Assembly: GCF_900106065.1 (NCBI RefSeq)
Contig: NZ_LT629796.1
Span: 2,454,001 to 2,518,000, forward strand
Direction of reading: 5' to 3'
Source: Pseudomonas mandelii
GTDB lineage: Bacteria; Pseudomonadota; Gammaproteobacteria; Pseudomonadales; Pseudomonadaceae
Length of the DNA: 64,000 bases
Position numbers and translations under genes: made by a program
Notes under the pieces: generated by a model
Told to the model about the DNA's origin: nothing
Seen by the model: only the letters and a program-made list of their open reading frames with translations
Databases searched by the model: none
Shown here: positions 28,681 to 40,684 of the stretch, one piece after another
Layout of the letters: every line of letters starts with the position of its first letter
Position numbering within the stretch: the stretch's first letter is position 1

Positions 28681-29034
28681 ATGAGCTGCAACAGCCAGAA
28701 AATCCGCACGCTTCGCCAGCAGATCCCCTCGTTCGAGTGCGTGCCCGGCTGCCATGACTGCTGTGGACCGGTGACCACCTCGCCGGAAGAAATGTCCCGC
28801 CTGCCGCGCAAGACCCGGGCCGAGCAGGATGCGGCGATGGATGAGCTCAACTGCGTGCACCTGGGCCCCAATGGCTGCACGGTGTATGACGAGCGGCCGC
28901 TGATCTGCCGGTTGTTTGGGACCACCAAGACCTTGCCGTGCCCGAATGGGCGGGGGCCCGTGGAGCTGATTCATCCGCGGGTGGAGAAGCAGATTCATGA
29001 GTACATGGCGTCGACACGCCAAGTGCTCGTGTGA
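28681..29034 (+). CDS. YkgJ-family cysteine cluster protein
   Basis: The 117-residue protein has the CVPGCHDCCGPV motif near residue 20 and a second group around NGCTVYDERPLICRLFG, the cysteine pattern of YkgJ/UPF0153 zinc- or iron-binding proteins. Function is unknown. It is divergent from the flavin oxidase across a 147-base gap. Confidence 0.82.
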   Translation: MSCNSQKIRTLRQQIPSFECVPGCHDCCGPVTTSPEEMSRLPRKTRAEQDAAMDELNCVHLGPNGCTVYDERPLICRLFGTTKTLPCPNGRGPVELIHPRVEKQIHEYMASTRQVLV

Positions 29035-29035
29035 T

Positions 29036-29146
29036 CGTTCCCACGCTTCGCGTGGGAATGCCTCAACGGACGCTCCGCGTTCGGCTCTGGATGGGACGCA
29101 GAGCGTCCCGGGCTGCATTCCCACGCAGAGCGTGGGAACGATCGGC
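29036..29146. repeat. Inverted repeat pair of the TCGTTCCCACGC...GCGTGGGAA type
   Basis: Two hairpin units (cgttcccacgcttcgcgtgg and cccacgcagagcgtgggaac) flank inner palindromes (gacgctccgcgt, gggacgcagagcgtccc). This is a different repeat class from the other REP pairs in the window. It lies between the convergent YkgJ-like and dadR genes. Confidence 0.8.
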
Positions 29147-29164
29147 AACAGACACCACAAAGTC

Positions 29165-29653
29165 TCAATCCGGAATCGGCAGGCACAAACTCTCTTTCAC
29201 CTCTTCCATCACGATATAGCTCTTGGATTCGCGCACATGCGGCAGCTTGAGCAGGATGTCGCCCAGCAGCTTGCGGTAGGAAGCCATCTCGGAAATCCGC
29301 GCCTTCACCAGGTAGTCGAAATCCCCCGACACCAAATGGCACTCCAGCACATGGGGCAGTTTCAGCACCGCACGTCGGAACTCTTCGAAAGTGTCGCCGG
29401 ATTTGTAGTCGAGGCTGATCTCGACGAACACCAGAAGACTACCCTTGAGGTGCTGCGGATTGAGCCGGGCGTTGTAGCCCATGATGATCCCTTCGCGCTC
29501 CAGGCGCCGGACCCGCTCGGTACACGGAGTGGTCGAGAGCCCGACCTTTTCCCCAAGCTCGGTGAAGGAGATGCGTCCGTCCGCTTGCAGGATCCGCAGG
29601 ATGTTGCGGTCGATCTTGTCCAGCTCACGTTTGGTCTGAGTGTTGGTACGCAT
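29165..29653 (-). CDS. dadR: DadR, Lrp/AsnC-family regulator of D-alanine catabolism
   Basis: The 162 residues have an AsnC-type helix-turn-helix (LDKIDRNILRILQADGRIS, then LSTTPCTERVRRLEREGII) and a RAM effector domain with the VSGDFDYLVKARI motif. It is divergent from dadA and therefore the Lrp homologue that activates dadAX in response to L-alanine in Pseudomonas. The start at 29653 (MRTNTQTKRELDK) has GGAGG ten bases upstream; an in-frame ATG further upstream lies in the promoter. An inverted repeat in the gap is its likely site. Confidence 0.92.
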   Translation of the reverse strand: MRTNTQTKRELDKIDRNILRILQADGRISFTELGEKVGLSTTPCTERVRRLEREGIIMGYNARLNPQHLKGSLLVFVEISLDYKSGDTFEEFRRAVLKLPHVLECHLVSGDFDYLVKARISEMASYRKLLGDILLKLPHVRESKSYIVMEEVKESLCLPIPD

Positions 29654-29705
29654 AGGGGATGCGCCTCCGTGAAAAGGGTTTTTGCCGAGAATTCTCGCCA
29701 AATAT

Positions 29706-29736
29706 AGGCAGTTATATAGTGAAAAGCACTGCCTAA
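29706..29736. promoter_or_regulatory. Inverted repeat in the dadR-dadA gap, candidate DadR site
   Basis: TAGGCAGT (29706-29713) and its exact complement ACTGCCTA (29729-29736) are separated by 15 bases, so their centres are 23 bases, about two turns, apart. The AT-rich spacer and position between divergent genes suit an Lrp-family operator. A hairpin in RNA is a weaker alternative. Confidence 0.5.
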
Positions 29737-29810
29737 TCTTTTTTACACTGCGCACATCAATGCTCTACAACTACGAACGTCAGCGGCAAGCCGCGATGAG
29801 GGATATGAAA

Positions 29811-31115
29811 ATGCGCGTTATGGTCTTGGGTAGCGGCGTCATCGGTACCACCAGTGCTTATTATCTGGCGCGTGCCGGGTTCGAAGTGGTGGTGGTGGAC
29901 CGTCAGCCGGCCGCTGCCATGGAGACCAGTTTCGCCAACGCCGGGCAGGTATCGCCGGGTTATGCCTCGCCGTGGGCCGCGCCGGGCGTGCCGCTCAAGG
30001 CCATCAAGTGGCTGTTGCAGCGCCACGCACCGCTGGCGATCAAGGCCACCGCCGACATCGACCAATACCTGTGGATGGCGCAGATGCTGCGCAACTGCAC
30101 CGCCAGCCGTTATGCGGTGAACAAGGAGCGCATGGTGCGTCTGTCCGAGTACAGCCGTGACTGCCTCGACGAACTGCGCGCTGAAACCGGCATAGCCTAT
30201 GAAGGCCGCAGCCTCGGGACGACCCAACTGTTCCGCACCCAGGCTCAACTGGACGGCGCGGCGAAAGACATCGCTGTTCTGAAAGAGTCCGGCGTGCCGT
30301 TCGAACTGCTCGACCGCGCTGGCATTGCCCGCGTTGAGCCGGCCCTGGCCAGCGTCACTGATATCCTCGCCGGTGCCTTGCGCCTGCCGAACGACCAGAC
30401 TGGCGACTGCCAGATGTTCACCACTCGCCTGGCCGAAATGGCCGTCAAATTGGGCGTGGAATTCCGTTTCGGCCAGGACATTCAGAAGCTCGACTTCGCC
30501 GGTGATCGCATCAACGGCGTATGGATCGACGGCAAGCTGGAAACCGCGGATCGCTACGTGCTGGCACTCGGCAGCTACTCGCCGCAACTGCTCAAGCCAC
30601 TGGGCATCAAGGCCCCGGTGTATCCGCTCAAGGGTTACTCCCTGACCGTGCCGATCACCAACCCGGCGATGGCTCCGACCTCGACCATTCTCGACGAGAC
30701 CTACAAGGTCGCGATCACCCGTTTCGACAACCGCATCCGCGTCGGCGGCATGGCTGAAATAGCCGGTTTTGACCTGTCGCTGAACCCGCGTCGGCGCGAA
30801 ACCCTGGAGATGATCGTCAACGACCTTTATCCTCAGGGCGGCGATCTGGCCCAGGCGAGTTTCTGGACCGGTCTGCGTCCGACCACTCCGGACGGCACGC
30901 CCATCGTTGGTGCCACCCCGTTCAGCAACCTGTTCCTGAACACCGGTCACGGCACGCTCGGCTGGACCATGGCGTGCGGCTCCGGCCGTTTGCTGGCTGA
31001 CCTGATGGCGAAGAAAACGCCGCAGATCAGCGCCGAAGGCCTCGATATTTCCCGTTACGGCACAAAACTTCAGGAGTCCGCAAAACATGTCAATCCAGCG
31101 CCAGCTCACCAATGA
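29811..31115 (+). CDS. dadA: D-amino-acid dehydrogenase, small subunit
   Basis: DadA is a membrane-associated flavoenzyme that oxidises D-alanine and other D-amino acids to keto acids, passing electrons to the respiratory chain. The 434 residues start [20 protein letters not shown], a complete FAD-binding loop, and end with the family segment [24 protein letters not shown] lies about eight bases before this ATG; the frame is open 43 codons upstream but that is promoter sequence. Its 3' end overlaps the ridA-like gene by 29 bases, and dadX follows. Confidence 0.96.
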   Translation: MRVMVLGSGVIGTTSAYYLARAGFEVVVVDRQPAAAMETSFANAGQVSPGYASPWAAPGVPLKAIKWLLQRHAPLAIKATADIDQYLWMAQMLRNCTASRYAVNKERMVRLSEYSRDCLDELRAETGIAYEGRSLGTTQLFRTQAQLDGAAKDIAVLKESGVPFELLDRAGIARVEPALASVTDILAGALRLPNDQTGDCQMFTTRLAEMAVKLGVEFRFGQDIQKLDFAGDRINGVWIDGKLETADRYVLALGSYSPQLLKPLGIKAPVYPLKGYSLTVPITNPAMAPTSTILDETYKVAITRFDNRIRVGGMAEIAGFDLSLNPRRRETLEMIVNDLYPQGGDLAQASFWTGLRPTTPDGTPIVGATPFSNLFLNTGHGTLGWTMACGSGRLLADLMAKKTPQISAEGLDISRYGTKLQESAKHVNPAPAHQ

Positions 31116-31440
31116 GCGCATGAGCCAGATCGTTGTCCACAGCGGCACCGTCTATCTGGCAGGGCAGGTCGGCGACGACATGAATGCCGGGATTGAACAG
31201 CAGACCCGTGAAACCCTCGCCAATATCGAGCGTTTGCTCGATCTGGCAGGCACCGACAAGAGCCGTTTGCTCTCGGTTACGATTTACCTGAAAGACATCG
31301 ACGCGCATTTCGAAGGCATGAACGCGGTGTGGGACAAGTGGCTGCCAAAAGGCGTCGCCCCGGCCCGCGCGACCGTTGAGTCGAAGCTGTGCGAACCGCA
31401 AATCCTGATCGAGCTGTCGGTCGTCGCCGCTCTGCCGTAA
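31087..31440 (+). CDS. RidA-like protein of the dad operon
   Basis: The 117 residues are a RidA/YjgF homologue ([53 protein letters not shown]) with the carboxylate-binding Arg kept. Overlapping dadA by 29 bases implies translational coupling. A plausible job is to hydrolyse the imine released by DadA, though this is inference. It is clearly different from the spoT-linked RidA at 4515. Confidence 0.9.
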   Translation: MSIQRQLTNERMSQIVVHSGTVYLAGQVGDDMNAGIEQQTRETLANIERLLDLAGTDKSRLLSVTIYLKDIDAHFEGMNAVWDKWLPKGVAPARATVESKLCEPQILIELSVVAALP

Positions 31441-31544
31441 GCCTGTCAGGACGTTAGAAAGATCCCTCTTCCGGTGCTGTTGGCGGTTCACGCCGTCAGC
31501 CAGCGCCGGTTTTTATTCCCATGACCGCCTAGAAGTCTGCCGCC

Positions 31545-32618
31545 ATGCGTCCAGCCCGTGCCCTGATCGACCTTCAAGCCCTGCGTCACAACTACCGGAT
31601 CGCCCGTGAAACCACGGGGGCCAAGGCCCTCGCCGTGATCAAGGCGGATGCCTACGGCCATGGCGCGGTGCGTTGCGCCCAGGCGCTGGAAGCCGAGGCG
31701 GACGGATTTGCCGTGGCTTGTATCGAAGAAGCGTTGGAGCTGCGCGCGGCTGGCATTCGGGCGCCGGTGTTGTTGCTGGAAGGTTTTTTCGAAGCCGATG
31801 AGCTGTCGCTGATCGTCGAGCATGATTTCTGGTGCGTGGTGCATTCGTTGTGGCAGCTCGAAGCCATCGAGAACGCCGCGTTGAGCAAACCCATCACGGT
31901 CTGGCTCAAGCTCGATTCCGGTATGCACCGGGTTGGCTTGCATCCAAAGGATTATCACGCGGCGTATCAACGGCTGCTGGCCAGCGGCAAGGTGGCGAAG
32001 ATTGTCTTGATGAGCCACTTCGCCCGCGCCGATGAGCTGCACGAGCAGGCCAGCGCCGAGCAGGTCGCTGTGTTTGAAGCGGCACGTAAAGGTTTGTCGG
32101 CCGAGATCAGCTTGCGCAACTCGCCGGCGGTACTCGGTTGGCCGCAGATTCCGAGCGATTGGGTTCGCCCGGGCATCATGCTCTACGGCGCCACGCCGTT
32201 TGAAGAAGCCAACGCCGTGGCCTCCCGTTTGCAGCCGGTGATGACCCTGGAATCGAAAGTGATCTGCGTGCGTGAACTGCCGGCCGGCGAGCCGATCGGT
32301 TATGGCGCCAAATTCATCACCCCCAAGCCCATGCGCGTCGGGGTGGTGGCCATGGGTTATGCCGATGGTTACCCGCGTCAGGCACCGACCGGCACGCCAG
32401 TGTTGGTCGCCGGGCAGCGCAGCCAGTTGATTGGCCGGGTGTCGATGGACATGCTCTGCATCGATCTGACCGATGTACCGCAGGCCGGCCTGGGTTCGAC
32501 CGTTGAGTTGTGGGGTAAAAACATCCTCGCCAGCGACGTGGCCGCCGCCGCTGACACGATTCCCTATCAGATCTTCTGCAACCTGCGCCGGGTGCCAAAG
32601 CTCTATTCCGAGGGTTAG
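31545..32618 (+). CDS. dadX: Catabolic alanine racemase
   Basis: DadX converts L-alanine to D-alanine for oxidation by DadA. The 357 residues include the PLP lysine in [14 protein letters not shown] (Lys33), the [10 protein letters not shown] segment, IMLYGATPF and the second-subunit catalytic Tyr in GYGAKFITP. Position after dadA identifies the catabolic racemase rather than biosynthetic Alr. A 104-base gap separates it from the ridA-like gene, without a visible terminator, so it is probably in the same operon. Confidence 0.95.
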   Translation: MRPARALIDLQALRHNYRIARETTGAKALAVIKADAYGHGAVRCAQALEAEADGFAVACIEEALELRAAGIRAPVLLLEGFFEADELSLIVEHDFWCVVHSLWQLEAIENAALSKPITVWLKLDSGMHRVGLHPKDYHAAYQRLLASGKVAKIVLMSHFARADELHEQASAEQVAVFEAARKGLSAEISLRNSPAVLGWPQIPSDWVRPGIMLYGATPFEEANAVASRLQPVMTLESKVICVRELPAGEPIGYGAKFITPKPMRVGVVAMGYADGYPRQAPTGTPVLVAGQRSQLIGRVSMDMLCIDLTDVPQAGLGSTVELWGKNILASDVAAAADTIPYQIFCNLRRVPKLYSEG

Positions 32619-32672
32619 CGGTCAGCAGTCCGTACCGGAAGTCGCTTCGCTGAACAGGATTCAGGCCAAAGT

Positions 32673-32723
32673 GTTGTAAATACTGAACGCTGTCGCCATG
32701 ATAACGCTCAATATTTCTACAAC
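32673..32723. promoter_or_regulatory. Inverted GTTGTA/TACAAC and AAATACTGAACG upstream of pauR
   Basis: GTTGTA at 32673 and TACAAC at 32718 form an inverted pair in the short dadX-pauR gap. The intervening AAATACTGAACG resembles the right half of the palindrome at 20467 (ATACTGAAC versus AAAATGAAC). It may be an autoregulatory site for PauR. Confidence 0.3.
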
Positions 32724-32744
32724 CTGAATCTTGGAGGCGCAAGC

Positions 32745-33293
32745 TTGGACGTCGGTGAACGACTGCAATCCATCCGTAAGCTCAAAGGTCTTTCCCAGCG
32801 TGAGCTCGCCAAGCGCGCGGGCGTCACCAACAGCACGATTTCCATGATCGAGAAGAACAGCGTCAGCCCCTCGATCAGTTCGCTGAGGAAGGTACTGGGC
32901 GGGATTCCCATGTCCATGGTCGAGTTCTTTTCCGAAGAAATCCTGCAGGAAAAACCGACGCAGATCGTCTACAAGGCCAACGAGCTGATCGATATTTCCG
33001 ATGGTGCAGTGACCATGAAACTGGTCGGTCGGGCGCATCCGAGCCGGGCTATCGCCTTCCTCAATGAAATCTACCCGCCTGGCGCCGACACTGGTGACGA
33101 GATGCTCACCCATGAGGGCGAGGAAACCGGCATTTTGGTGGAAGGCCGACTGGAACTGGTGGTAGGCCTCGAAACTTTTGTGCTCGAAGCGGGGGATAGC
33201 TACTACTTTGAAAGTACCAAGCCACACCGTTTCCGTAACCCGTTCGATGCGCCGGCGCGACTAATCAGCGCAGCCACGCCCGCGAATTTCTAA
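32745..33293 (+). CDS. pauR: PauR (PuuR-like) polyamine regulator
   Basis: The 182 residues contain an XRE-type helix-turn-helix (ERLQSIRKLKGLSQRELAKR, then GVTNSTISMIEKNSVSPS) and a C-terminal cupin domain (HEGEETGILVEGRLELVVG, AGDSYYFESTKPHRFRNP). This is the PuuR/PauR plan: a repressor of polyamine genes relieved by polyamines. The start is a TTG with GGAGG eight bases upstream; no suitable ATG lies near. In P. aeruginosa the equivalent gene also follows dadX. Likely targets here are the cupin, aldehyde dehydrogenase and flavin oxidase genes. Confidence 0.88.
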   Translation: MDVGERLQSIRKLKGLSQRELAKRAGVTNSTISMIEKNSVSPSISSLRKVLGGIPMSMVEFFSEEILQEKPTQIVYKANELIDISDGAVTMKLVGRAHPSRAIAFLNEIYPPGADTGDEMLTHEGEETGILVEGRLELVVGLETFVLEAGDSYYFESTKPHRFRNPFDAPARLISAATPANF

Positions 33294-33463
33294 GAGAAGA
33301 GGCGTCCTGCCAGCATGGCGGAGGCACCCGAACCGTTTTTCCATTGCGCAACAAGACCCCTTCGACTTTGGGGTTGTTTCAGTGTGACGGGGTTACCGTT
33401 ATACTTGCGCCCGCCTGCGAACCGTGGCCGTAGGCGTGACTAGCCACCATTGAGGGTGAACGC

Positions 33464-33886
33464 GTGAATCTAATTATGAAAATGCTGGCCGTACCAGCAA
33501 CCGTATTGGCCCTATGGGCAGTCAGCGCACAAGCAGCGACCAACGACGATATTGCTAAACGCCTTGAGCCAGTCGGCCAGGTTTGCGTCCAGGGTCAAGA
33601 GTGCAAGGGGATGGAAGTTGCTGCTGCTACTGGCGGTGGCGGTGCCAAGGCGCCTAAAGATGTGATTGCAAAACATTGCAATGCTTGCCACGGAACCGGC
33701 CTGCTGGGTGCGCCGAAAATCGGCGACAAGGCTGCCTGGAAAGAGCGCGCCGATCACCAGGGCGGCCTAGACGGCATCCTGGCCAAAGCCATTACCGGTA
33801 TCAATGCGATGCCGCCTAAAGGCACCTGCGCCGACTGCTCCGACGACGAGCTGAAGGGCGCCATCAAAGAAATGTCCGGCCTGTAA
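33464..33886 (+). CDS. c5-type cytochrome
   Basis: The 140-residue product has a signal peptide (LAVPATVLALWAVSAQA) and one haem motif, HCNACHGTG, followed by the c5-family tail with two more cysteines (GTCADCSDDELKGAI) and Met ligand candidates in INAMPPKG. It should be a periplasmic monohaem electron carrier. The GTG at 33464 is preferred as start because GAGGG lies just upstream; an ATG four codons later is too far from it. Monocistronic, with a terminator following. Confidence 0.9.
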   Translation: MNLIMKMLAVPATVLALWAVSAQAATNDDIAKRLEPVGQVCVQGQECKGMEVAAATGGGGAKAPKDVIAKHCNACHGTGLLGAPKIGDKAAWKERADHQGGLDGILAKAITGINAMPPKGTCADCSDDELKGAIKEMSGL

Positions 33887-33904
33887 CACGCCAGCATCTT
33901 CAGC

Positions 33905-33933
33905 GAAAAAGCCGCTTACGAGCGGTTTTTTTG
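33905..33933 (+). terminator. Terminator after the cytochrome gene
   Basis: A short stem (CCGCT-TACG-AGCGG) is followed by seven T just after the stop of the cytochrome gene. Confidence 0.8.
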
Positions 33934-34024
33934 TGCCTGCGATTTTCCTTGGGGACTATTCTTTGCAGTAAAGGCCCGGCAAGCTCGGTCCAACCCCAAT
34001 TCACGGAATGTAAGGGAGGATCAG

Positions 34025-35947
<1,923 letters not shown>

Positions 35948-35964
35948 CAGCCACTCCAAAACCA

Positions 35965-36056
35965 CTGTGGGAGCTAGCCTGCTCGCGAATGCTGAGTATC
36001 AGTCGACATCATCGTTGACTGATCCGGCGCTTTCGCGAGCAGGCTCGCTCCCACAA
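35965..36056. repeat. REP palindrome pair, GTGGGAGC...GCCTGCTCGCGA type
   Basis: The arms are actgtgggagctagcctgct and agcaggctcgctcccacaag. It lies between the convergent CoA transferase and xpt genes. Confidence 0.88.
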
Positions 36057-36074
36057 GGGATATGCGGTGTGGCT

Positions 36075-36677
<603 letters not shown>

Positions 36678-36697
36678 CTAGCTTGTCAAAAATGCCT

Positions 36698-36727
36698 GGT
36701 TAAAAAGTGTTCGGTTAAAAAGTGCTC
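36698..36727. repeat. Tandem 15-base repeat between xpt and rep
   Basis: ggttaaaaagtgttc at 36698-36712 is followed immediately by ggttaaaaagtgctc at 36713-36727, differing by one base. It is a short direct duplication just upstream of xpt and after the rep stop. Confidence 0.85.
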
Positions 36728-36731
36728 AATT

Positions 36732-38741
36732 CTAGCGCTTTAACATCGCCCGTATATCCGCCAATGCGGTATTGCCGCGAACGGCTTTGACTTCAACAGG
36801 TGTGTCGTCGTTGCCTTCCCACGCCAGGTCGTCCGGCGGCAGCTCATCCAGGAAGCGGCTCGGCGCGCAGTCGATGATCTCGCCGTATTGCTTGCGCTTG
36901 GCGGCGAAGGTGAAGGCCAGGGTCTGACGCGCGCGGGTAATGCCAACGTAGGCCAGGCGGCGTTCTTCTTCGATGGTGTCGGCTTCGATGCTGGAGCGGT
37001 GCGGGAGGATTTCCTCTTCCATGCCCATGATGAACACGTAAGGGAATTCCAGGCCCTTGGAAGCGTGCAAGGTCATCATCTGCACACCTTCAGCGCCGTC
37101 TTCCTCTTCCTGCTGACGTTCCAGCATGTCGCGCAGGACGAGTTTGCCGATGGCGTCTTCGACGGTCATCTCGCCTTCTTCGTCTTTCTCCAAGGTGTTT
37201 TTCAACGCCTCGATCAGGAACCAGACGTTACCCATGCGGTAATCGGCGGCCTTGTCGCTGGAGCTGTTAGTGCGCAGCCAGTTCTCGTAGTCGATGTCCA
37301 TGACCATGCTGCGCAGCGCCGAGATCGGGTCTTCGCCGGCGCATTGCTCGCGGACCTTGTCCATGAAGCGCTTAAAGCGTGACAGACGATCGGTGAAACG
37401 CGCATCCAGGTGCTCGCCCAGGCCGATTTCGTCGGTGGCGGCATACATCGAGATTTTGCGCTCGGTGGCGTAGTTGCCCAGCTTCTCCAGCGTGGTCGAA
37501 CCGATCTCCCGGCGCGGGACGTTGATCACCCGCAGGAAGGCGTTGTCGTCGTCCGGGTTCACGATCAGGCGGAAGTAGGCCATCAGGTCTTTCACTTCCT
37601 GGCGACCGAAGAAGCTGTTGCCGCCGGACAAACGATACGGAATCTGGTGGTGCTGCAGCTTCAGTTCGATCAGCTTGGCCTGGTAGTTACCGCGATACAG
37701 GATCGCGAAATCGCTGTAAGGCCGGTCCGTGCGCAAGTGCAGGGTCAGCAGTTCCACGGCCACGCGCTCGGCTTCGGCGTCTTCGTTGCGGCAGCGGATC
37801 ACGCGGATCTCGTCGCCGTGGCCCATCTCGCTCCACAGCTGCTTTTCGAATTCGTGCGGGTTGTTCGAGATCAGCACGTTGGCGCAGCGCAGGATGCGGC
37901 TGGTGGAGCGGTAGTTCTGCTCGAGCATGACGACTTTCAGGGACGGGTAATCGTCCTTGAGCAGCATCAGGTTTTCCGGGCGGGCACCGCGCCAGGCGTA
38001 GATCGACTGGTCATCGTCGCCGACCACGGTGAACTGGTTGCGCGTGCCGATCAGCAGTTTCACCAGCAAATACTGGCTGGCGTTGGTGTCCTGGTATTCG
38101 TCCACCAGCAGGTAGCGGACTTTGTTCTGCCATTTTTCGAGGATGTCGGCGTGTTCCTGGAACAGCTTCACCGGCAGCAGGATCAAGTCGTCGAAGTCCA
38201 CCGCGTTGAACGCCTTGAGCGTGCGCTGATAGTGGGTGTAGACGATGGCGGCGGTCTGTTCCTTGGGATTGCGCGCGTTTTCCAGGGCTTCGGGCGGCAG
38301 GATCAGGTCGTTTTTCCACGAGCCGATCATGTTCTTGATCTCGTCGACGCCGTCGTCGCCCGAGTATTCCTTCTGCATGATGTCGGTCATCAAGGCTTTG
38401 ACGTCGGTTTCGTCAAAGATCGAGAAGCCCGGCTTGTAGCCCAGGCGAACATGTTCCTTGCGGATGATGTTCAAGCCCAGGTTGTGGAAGGTGCACACCG
38501 TCAGGCCACGGCCTTCGCCGCCCTTGAGCAGGGTGCCGACCCGTTCCTTCATCTCGCGCGCGGCCTTGTTGGTGAAGGTCATGGCGACGATGTACTGGGC
38601 GCGGATGCCGCAGTTCTGGATCAGATGCGCAATTTTGCGGGTGATCACGCTGGTCTTGCCGGAGCCGGCGCCGGCGAGCACCAAAAGAGGGCCGCCGACG
38701 TAGCTCACGGCTTCTTGCTGCCGGGGATTGAGTCGGGACAT
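36732..38741 (-). CDS. rep: Rep ATP-dependent DNA helicase
   Basis: Rep is a 3'-5' superfamily 1 helicase that clears protein roadblocks before replication forks. The 669 residues start MSRLNPRQQEAVSYVGGPLL and show motif I VLAGAGSGKTSVI, motif Ia AMTFTNKAAREMKER, motif II LLVDEYQDTN, motif III VVGDDDQSIYAWRGA, motif IV LEQNYRS, motif V TLHASKGLEF and motif VI RLAYVGITRARQTL. Length and the GDDDQSIYAWRGA variant support Rep over UvrD (about 720) and PcrA. Confidence 0.96.
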   Translation of the reverse strand: MSRLNPRQQEAVSYVGGPLLVLAGAGSGKTSVITRKIAHLIQNCGIRAQYIVAMTFTNKAAREMKERVGTLLKGGEGRGLTVCTFHNLGLNIIRKEHVRLGYKPGFSIFDETDVKALMTDIMQKEYSGDDGVDEIKNMIGSWKNDLILPPEALENARNPKEQTAAIVYTHYQRTLKAFNAVDFDDLILLPVKLFQEHADILEKWQNKVRYLLVDEYQDTNASQYLLVKLLIGTRNQFTVVGDDDQSIYAWRGARPENLMLLKDDYPSLKVVMLEQNYRSTSRILRCANVLISNNPHEFEKQLWSEMGHGDEIRVIRCRNEDAEAERVAVELLTLHLRTDRPYSDFAILYRGNYQAKLIELKLQHHQIPYRLSGGNSFFGRQEVKDLMAYFRLIVNPDDDNAFLRVINVPRREIGSTTLEKLGNYATERKISMYAATDEIGLGEHLDARFTDRLSRFKRFMDKVREQCAGEDPISALRSMVMDIDYENWLRTNSSSDKAADYRMGNVWFLIEALKNTLEKDEEGEMTVEDAIGKLVLRDMLERQQEEEDGAEGVQMMTLHASKGLEFPYVFIMGMEEEILPHRSSIEADTIEEERRLAYVGITRARQTLAFTFAAKRKQYGEIIDCAPSRFLDELPPDDLAWEGNDDTPVEVKAVRGNTALADIRAMLKR

Positions 38742-39003
38742 ACGAAATCAGGGAGTCGTTAGTGAAATGGGCCGGCATTTTAACAGGCTCAGCGAATTGT
38801 GCTGCTCTCTCCGACTTGTGACGCACCACGCTATCTCTATTTGCCGGTTTTGATACTTTCAAGCAGGATGCGCGGTGAATTAGCGGCTAATGTTCGTATT
38901 CCAGACACAAACTCACGTTTGATAACTGATGTCATTTGGTCATTGGTTACAGGCGCGGCATAATGCCCGTCGCCTACATCTTTGCAGAGTCTAGGGAGCT
39001 AGC

Positions 39004-40677
39004 TTGTCTACGCCTGTCGAACCCTTGCGTTTGCTGCTACTGGCCGAAGAGCCGGTGTGGGCAGCGTTGTTGCGCGAGTGTCTGGCTCCGATGGGGAGCT
39101 CGGCCGTGCTTATCAGCGCGCCGAGCTGGGAGTCGGTCAGCAGTCTGTTCGATGACAACCGCAACGCGGTGTTGTTGACCATTCCAGCACTTCAGCCTCT
39201 GCCAGGCCGATGCAGCTTGCCGACAGTGCTGCTGCTCGAGCACGAGCCCCTGACGTCGCCCGATGGTGTAAGCGACTGGCTGGTGCGCGACCATCTCGAT
39301 GCCGGCATGCTGCGCCGGTGCCTGCGGCATGTGCGCGAACGTGGCTTGCTGGAAAACACTCTGCAACGCCTGGCCGAGCAAGACCCGCTGACAGGCATCG
39401 CCAACCGTCAGGGCTTCCAGACCTTGCTGGCCGCGCGTCTGGCGGAAAACGACGGCCGTGGCCTGGCCCTCGGTCACCTTGATCTCGACAACTTCCGTCA
39501 CGCCAACGATGCCCTCGGCCACCAGGCCGGCGACCGGTTGATCCTGCAAGTGGTTGCGCGGCTGAAAAGCCAGCTTGAGGCCGGCGATCAACTGGCGCGG
39601 CTTGGCAGCGATGAATTCGCCTTGCTGATCGACACCCGCCGCGCGCCTCAGCGCGCCGAATGGATGGCCGAGCGCATCACCGAAGCCCTGGCCGAACCTT
39701 ACTGGGTCGACGGCGAAAGCCTGTTGATCGGTTCCAGCCTGGGCATCGCCCACGCCCGGGCCCAGGCCGGCGCCGACCCGCTGATGTGGCACGCGCACAT
39801 CGCCATGCAGCAAGCCAAGAGCACTCAGGGCTGCACCTTTCATATCTTCAACGAACGCATCAACCGCAATGCCCGCAGCATGGCCGACCTCGAAAGCGAG
39901 CTGCGTAGGGCGTTGCGCCGTGATGAACTGGAGTTGCATTACCAGCCGCGCCTGAACCTTGAGGACGGCCAGATCGTCGGCCTCGAAGCCCTGGTGCGCT
40001 GGCGGCATGCCGAGCGCGGTTTGCTGGCGCCCAGCGAGTTCGTGCCGCTGGCGGAGCAAAGCGGTTTGATCGTACCGCTCGGTTACTGGGTGATTTCCCG
40101 GGCCCTGCGGGACATGCAGGCATTGCGCGAGCGTGGTTTGCCGGCGCTGCACATGGCGATCAACCTGTCGTTCCGGCAGTTTCAGGACAGCCAGTTGTTG
40201 TCGACCCTGAGCCGGCTGATCGCCGAGCGTGGCGTCGAGGCGCAATGGCTGGAATTCGAACTGACCGAAACTGCGGTCATGCGCCGCAGCGACCTGGTGA
40301 AACAGACCATGGACGCCCTCGGGCGCCTGGGCGTGCGCTTCTCACTGGATGATTTCGGCACCGGGTTCTCGTCCTTCGTGCACCTCAACAGCCTGCCGAT
40401 TGCCTTGCTCAAGGTCGACAAGAGCTTTGTCGGCGGCATGGAAGAGCGGGAAGAGAATCGCAAATTGGTCCACGCGATGATCAACCTGGCGCACAACCTC
40501 AACCTTGAAGTGGTGGCCGAAGGCGTGGAGACGGCGGAGCAGCTGGAGTTGTTGCGCGGGTTTGGTTGCGATCAGGTGCAGGGGTATCTGATCAGCAAGC
40601 CGCTGCCGTTGGCGGAGTTGGTTGAGTATCTGACGTTTGGCAGCAGCCAGCAGCCTGCCCTCGAAATCGTGAGCTAA
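39004..40677 (+). CDS. GGDEF/EAL protein, probable c-di-GMP phosphodiesterase
   Basis: The 557-residue protein has a short N-terminal receiver-like region, a GGDEF domain at about 120-290 with GSDEF in place of GGDEF, and an EAL domain at about 305-545. The EAL half keeps the catalytic signatures EALVRW, NLSFRQF, ELTE, DDFGTGFSS and EGVET, so it should degrade c-di-GMP, while the altered GGDEF may be regulatory. The start is a TTG at 39004 with agggag upstream. In P. aeruginosa the gene between rep and the MATE gene encodes the phosphodiesterase ProE, as I recall; this looks like its orthologue. The 262-base gap upstream holds only promoter sequence. Confidence 0.88.
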   Translation: MSTPVEPLRLLLLAEEPVWAALLRECLAPMGSSAVLISAPSWESVSSLFDDNRNAVLLTIPALQPLPGRCSLPTVLLLEHEPLTSPDGVSDWLVRDHLDAGMLRRCLRHVRERGLLENTLQRLAEQDPLTGIANRQGFQTLLAARLAENDGRGLALGHLDLDNFRHANDALGHQAGDRLILQVVARLKSQLEAGDQLARLGSDEFALLIDTRRAPQRAEWMAERITEALAEPYWVDGESLLIGSSLGIAHARAQAGADPLMWHAHIAMQQAKSTQGCTFHIFNERINRNARSMADLESELRRALRRDELELHYQPRLNLEDGQIVGLEALVRWRHAERGLLAPSEFVPLAEQSGLIVPLGYWVISRALRDMQALRERGLPALHMAINLSFRQFQDSQLLSTLSRLIAERGVEAQWLEFELTETAVMRRSDLVKQTMDALGRLGVRFSLDDFGTGFSSFVHLNSLPIALLKVDKSFVGGMEEREENRKLVHAMINLAHNLNLEVVAEGVETAEQLELLRGFGCDQVQGYLISKPLPLAELVEYLTFGSSQQPALEIVS

Positions 40678-40684
40678 CCCCGCC

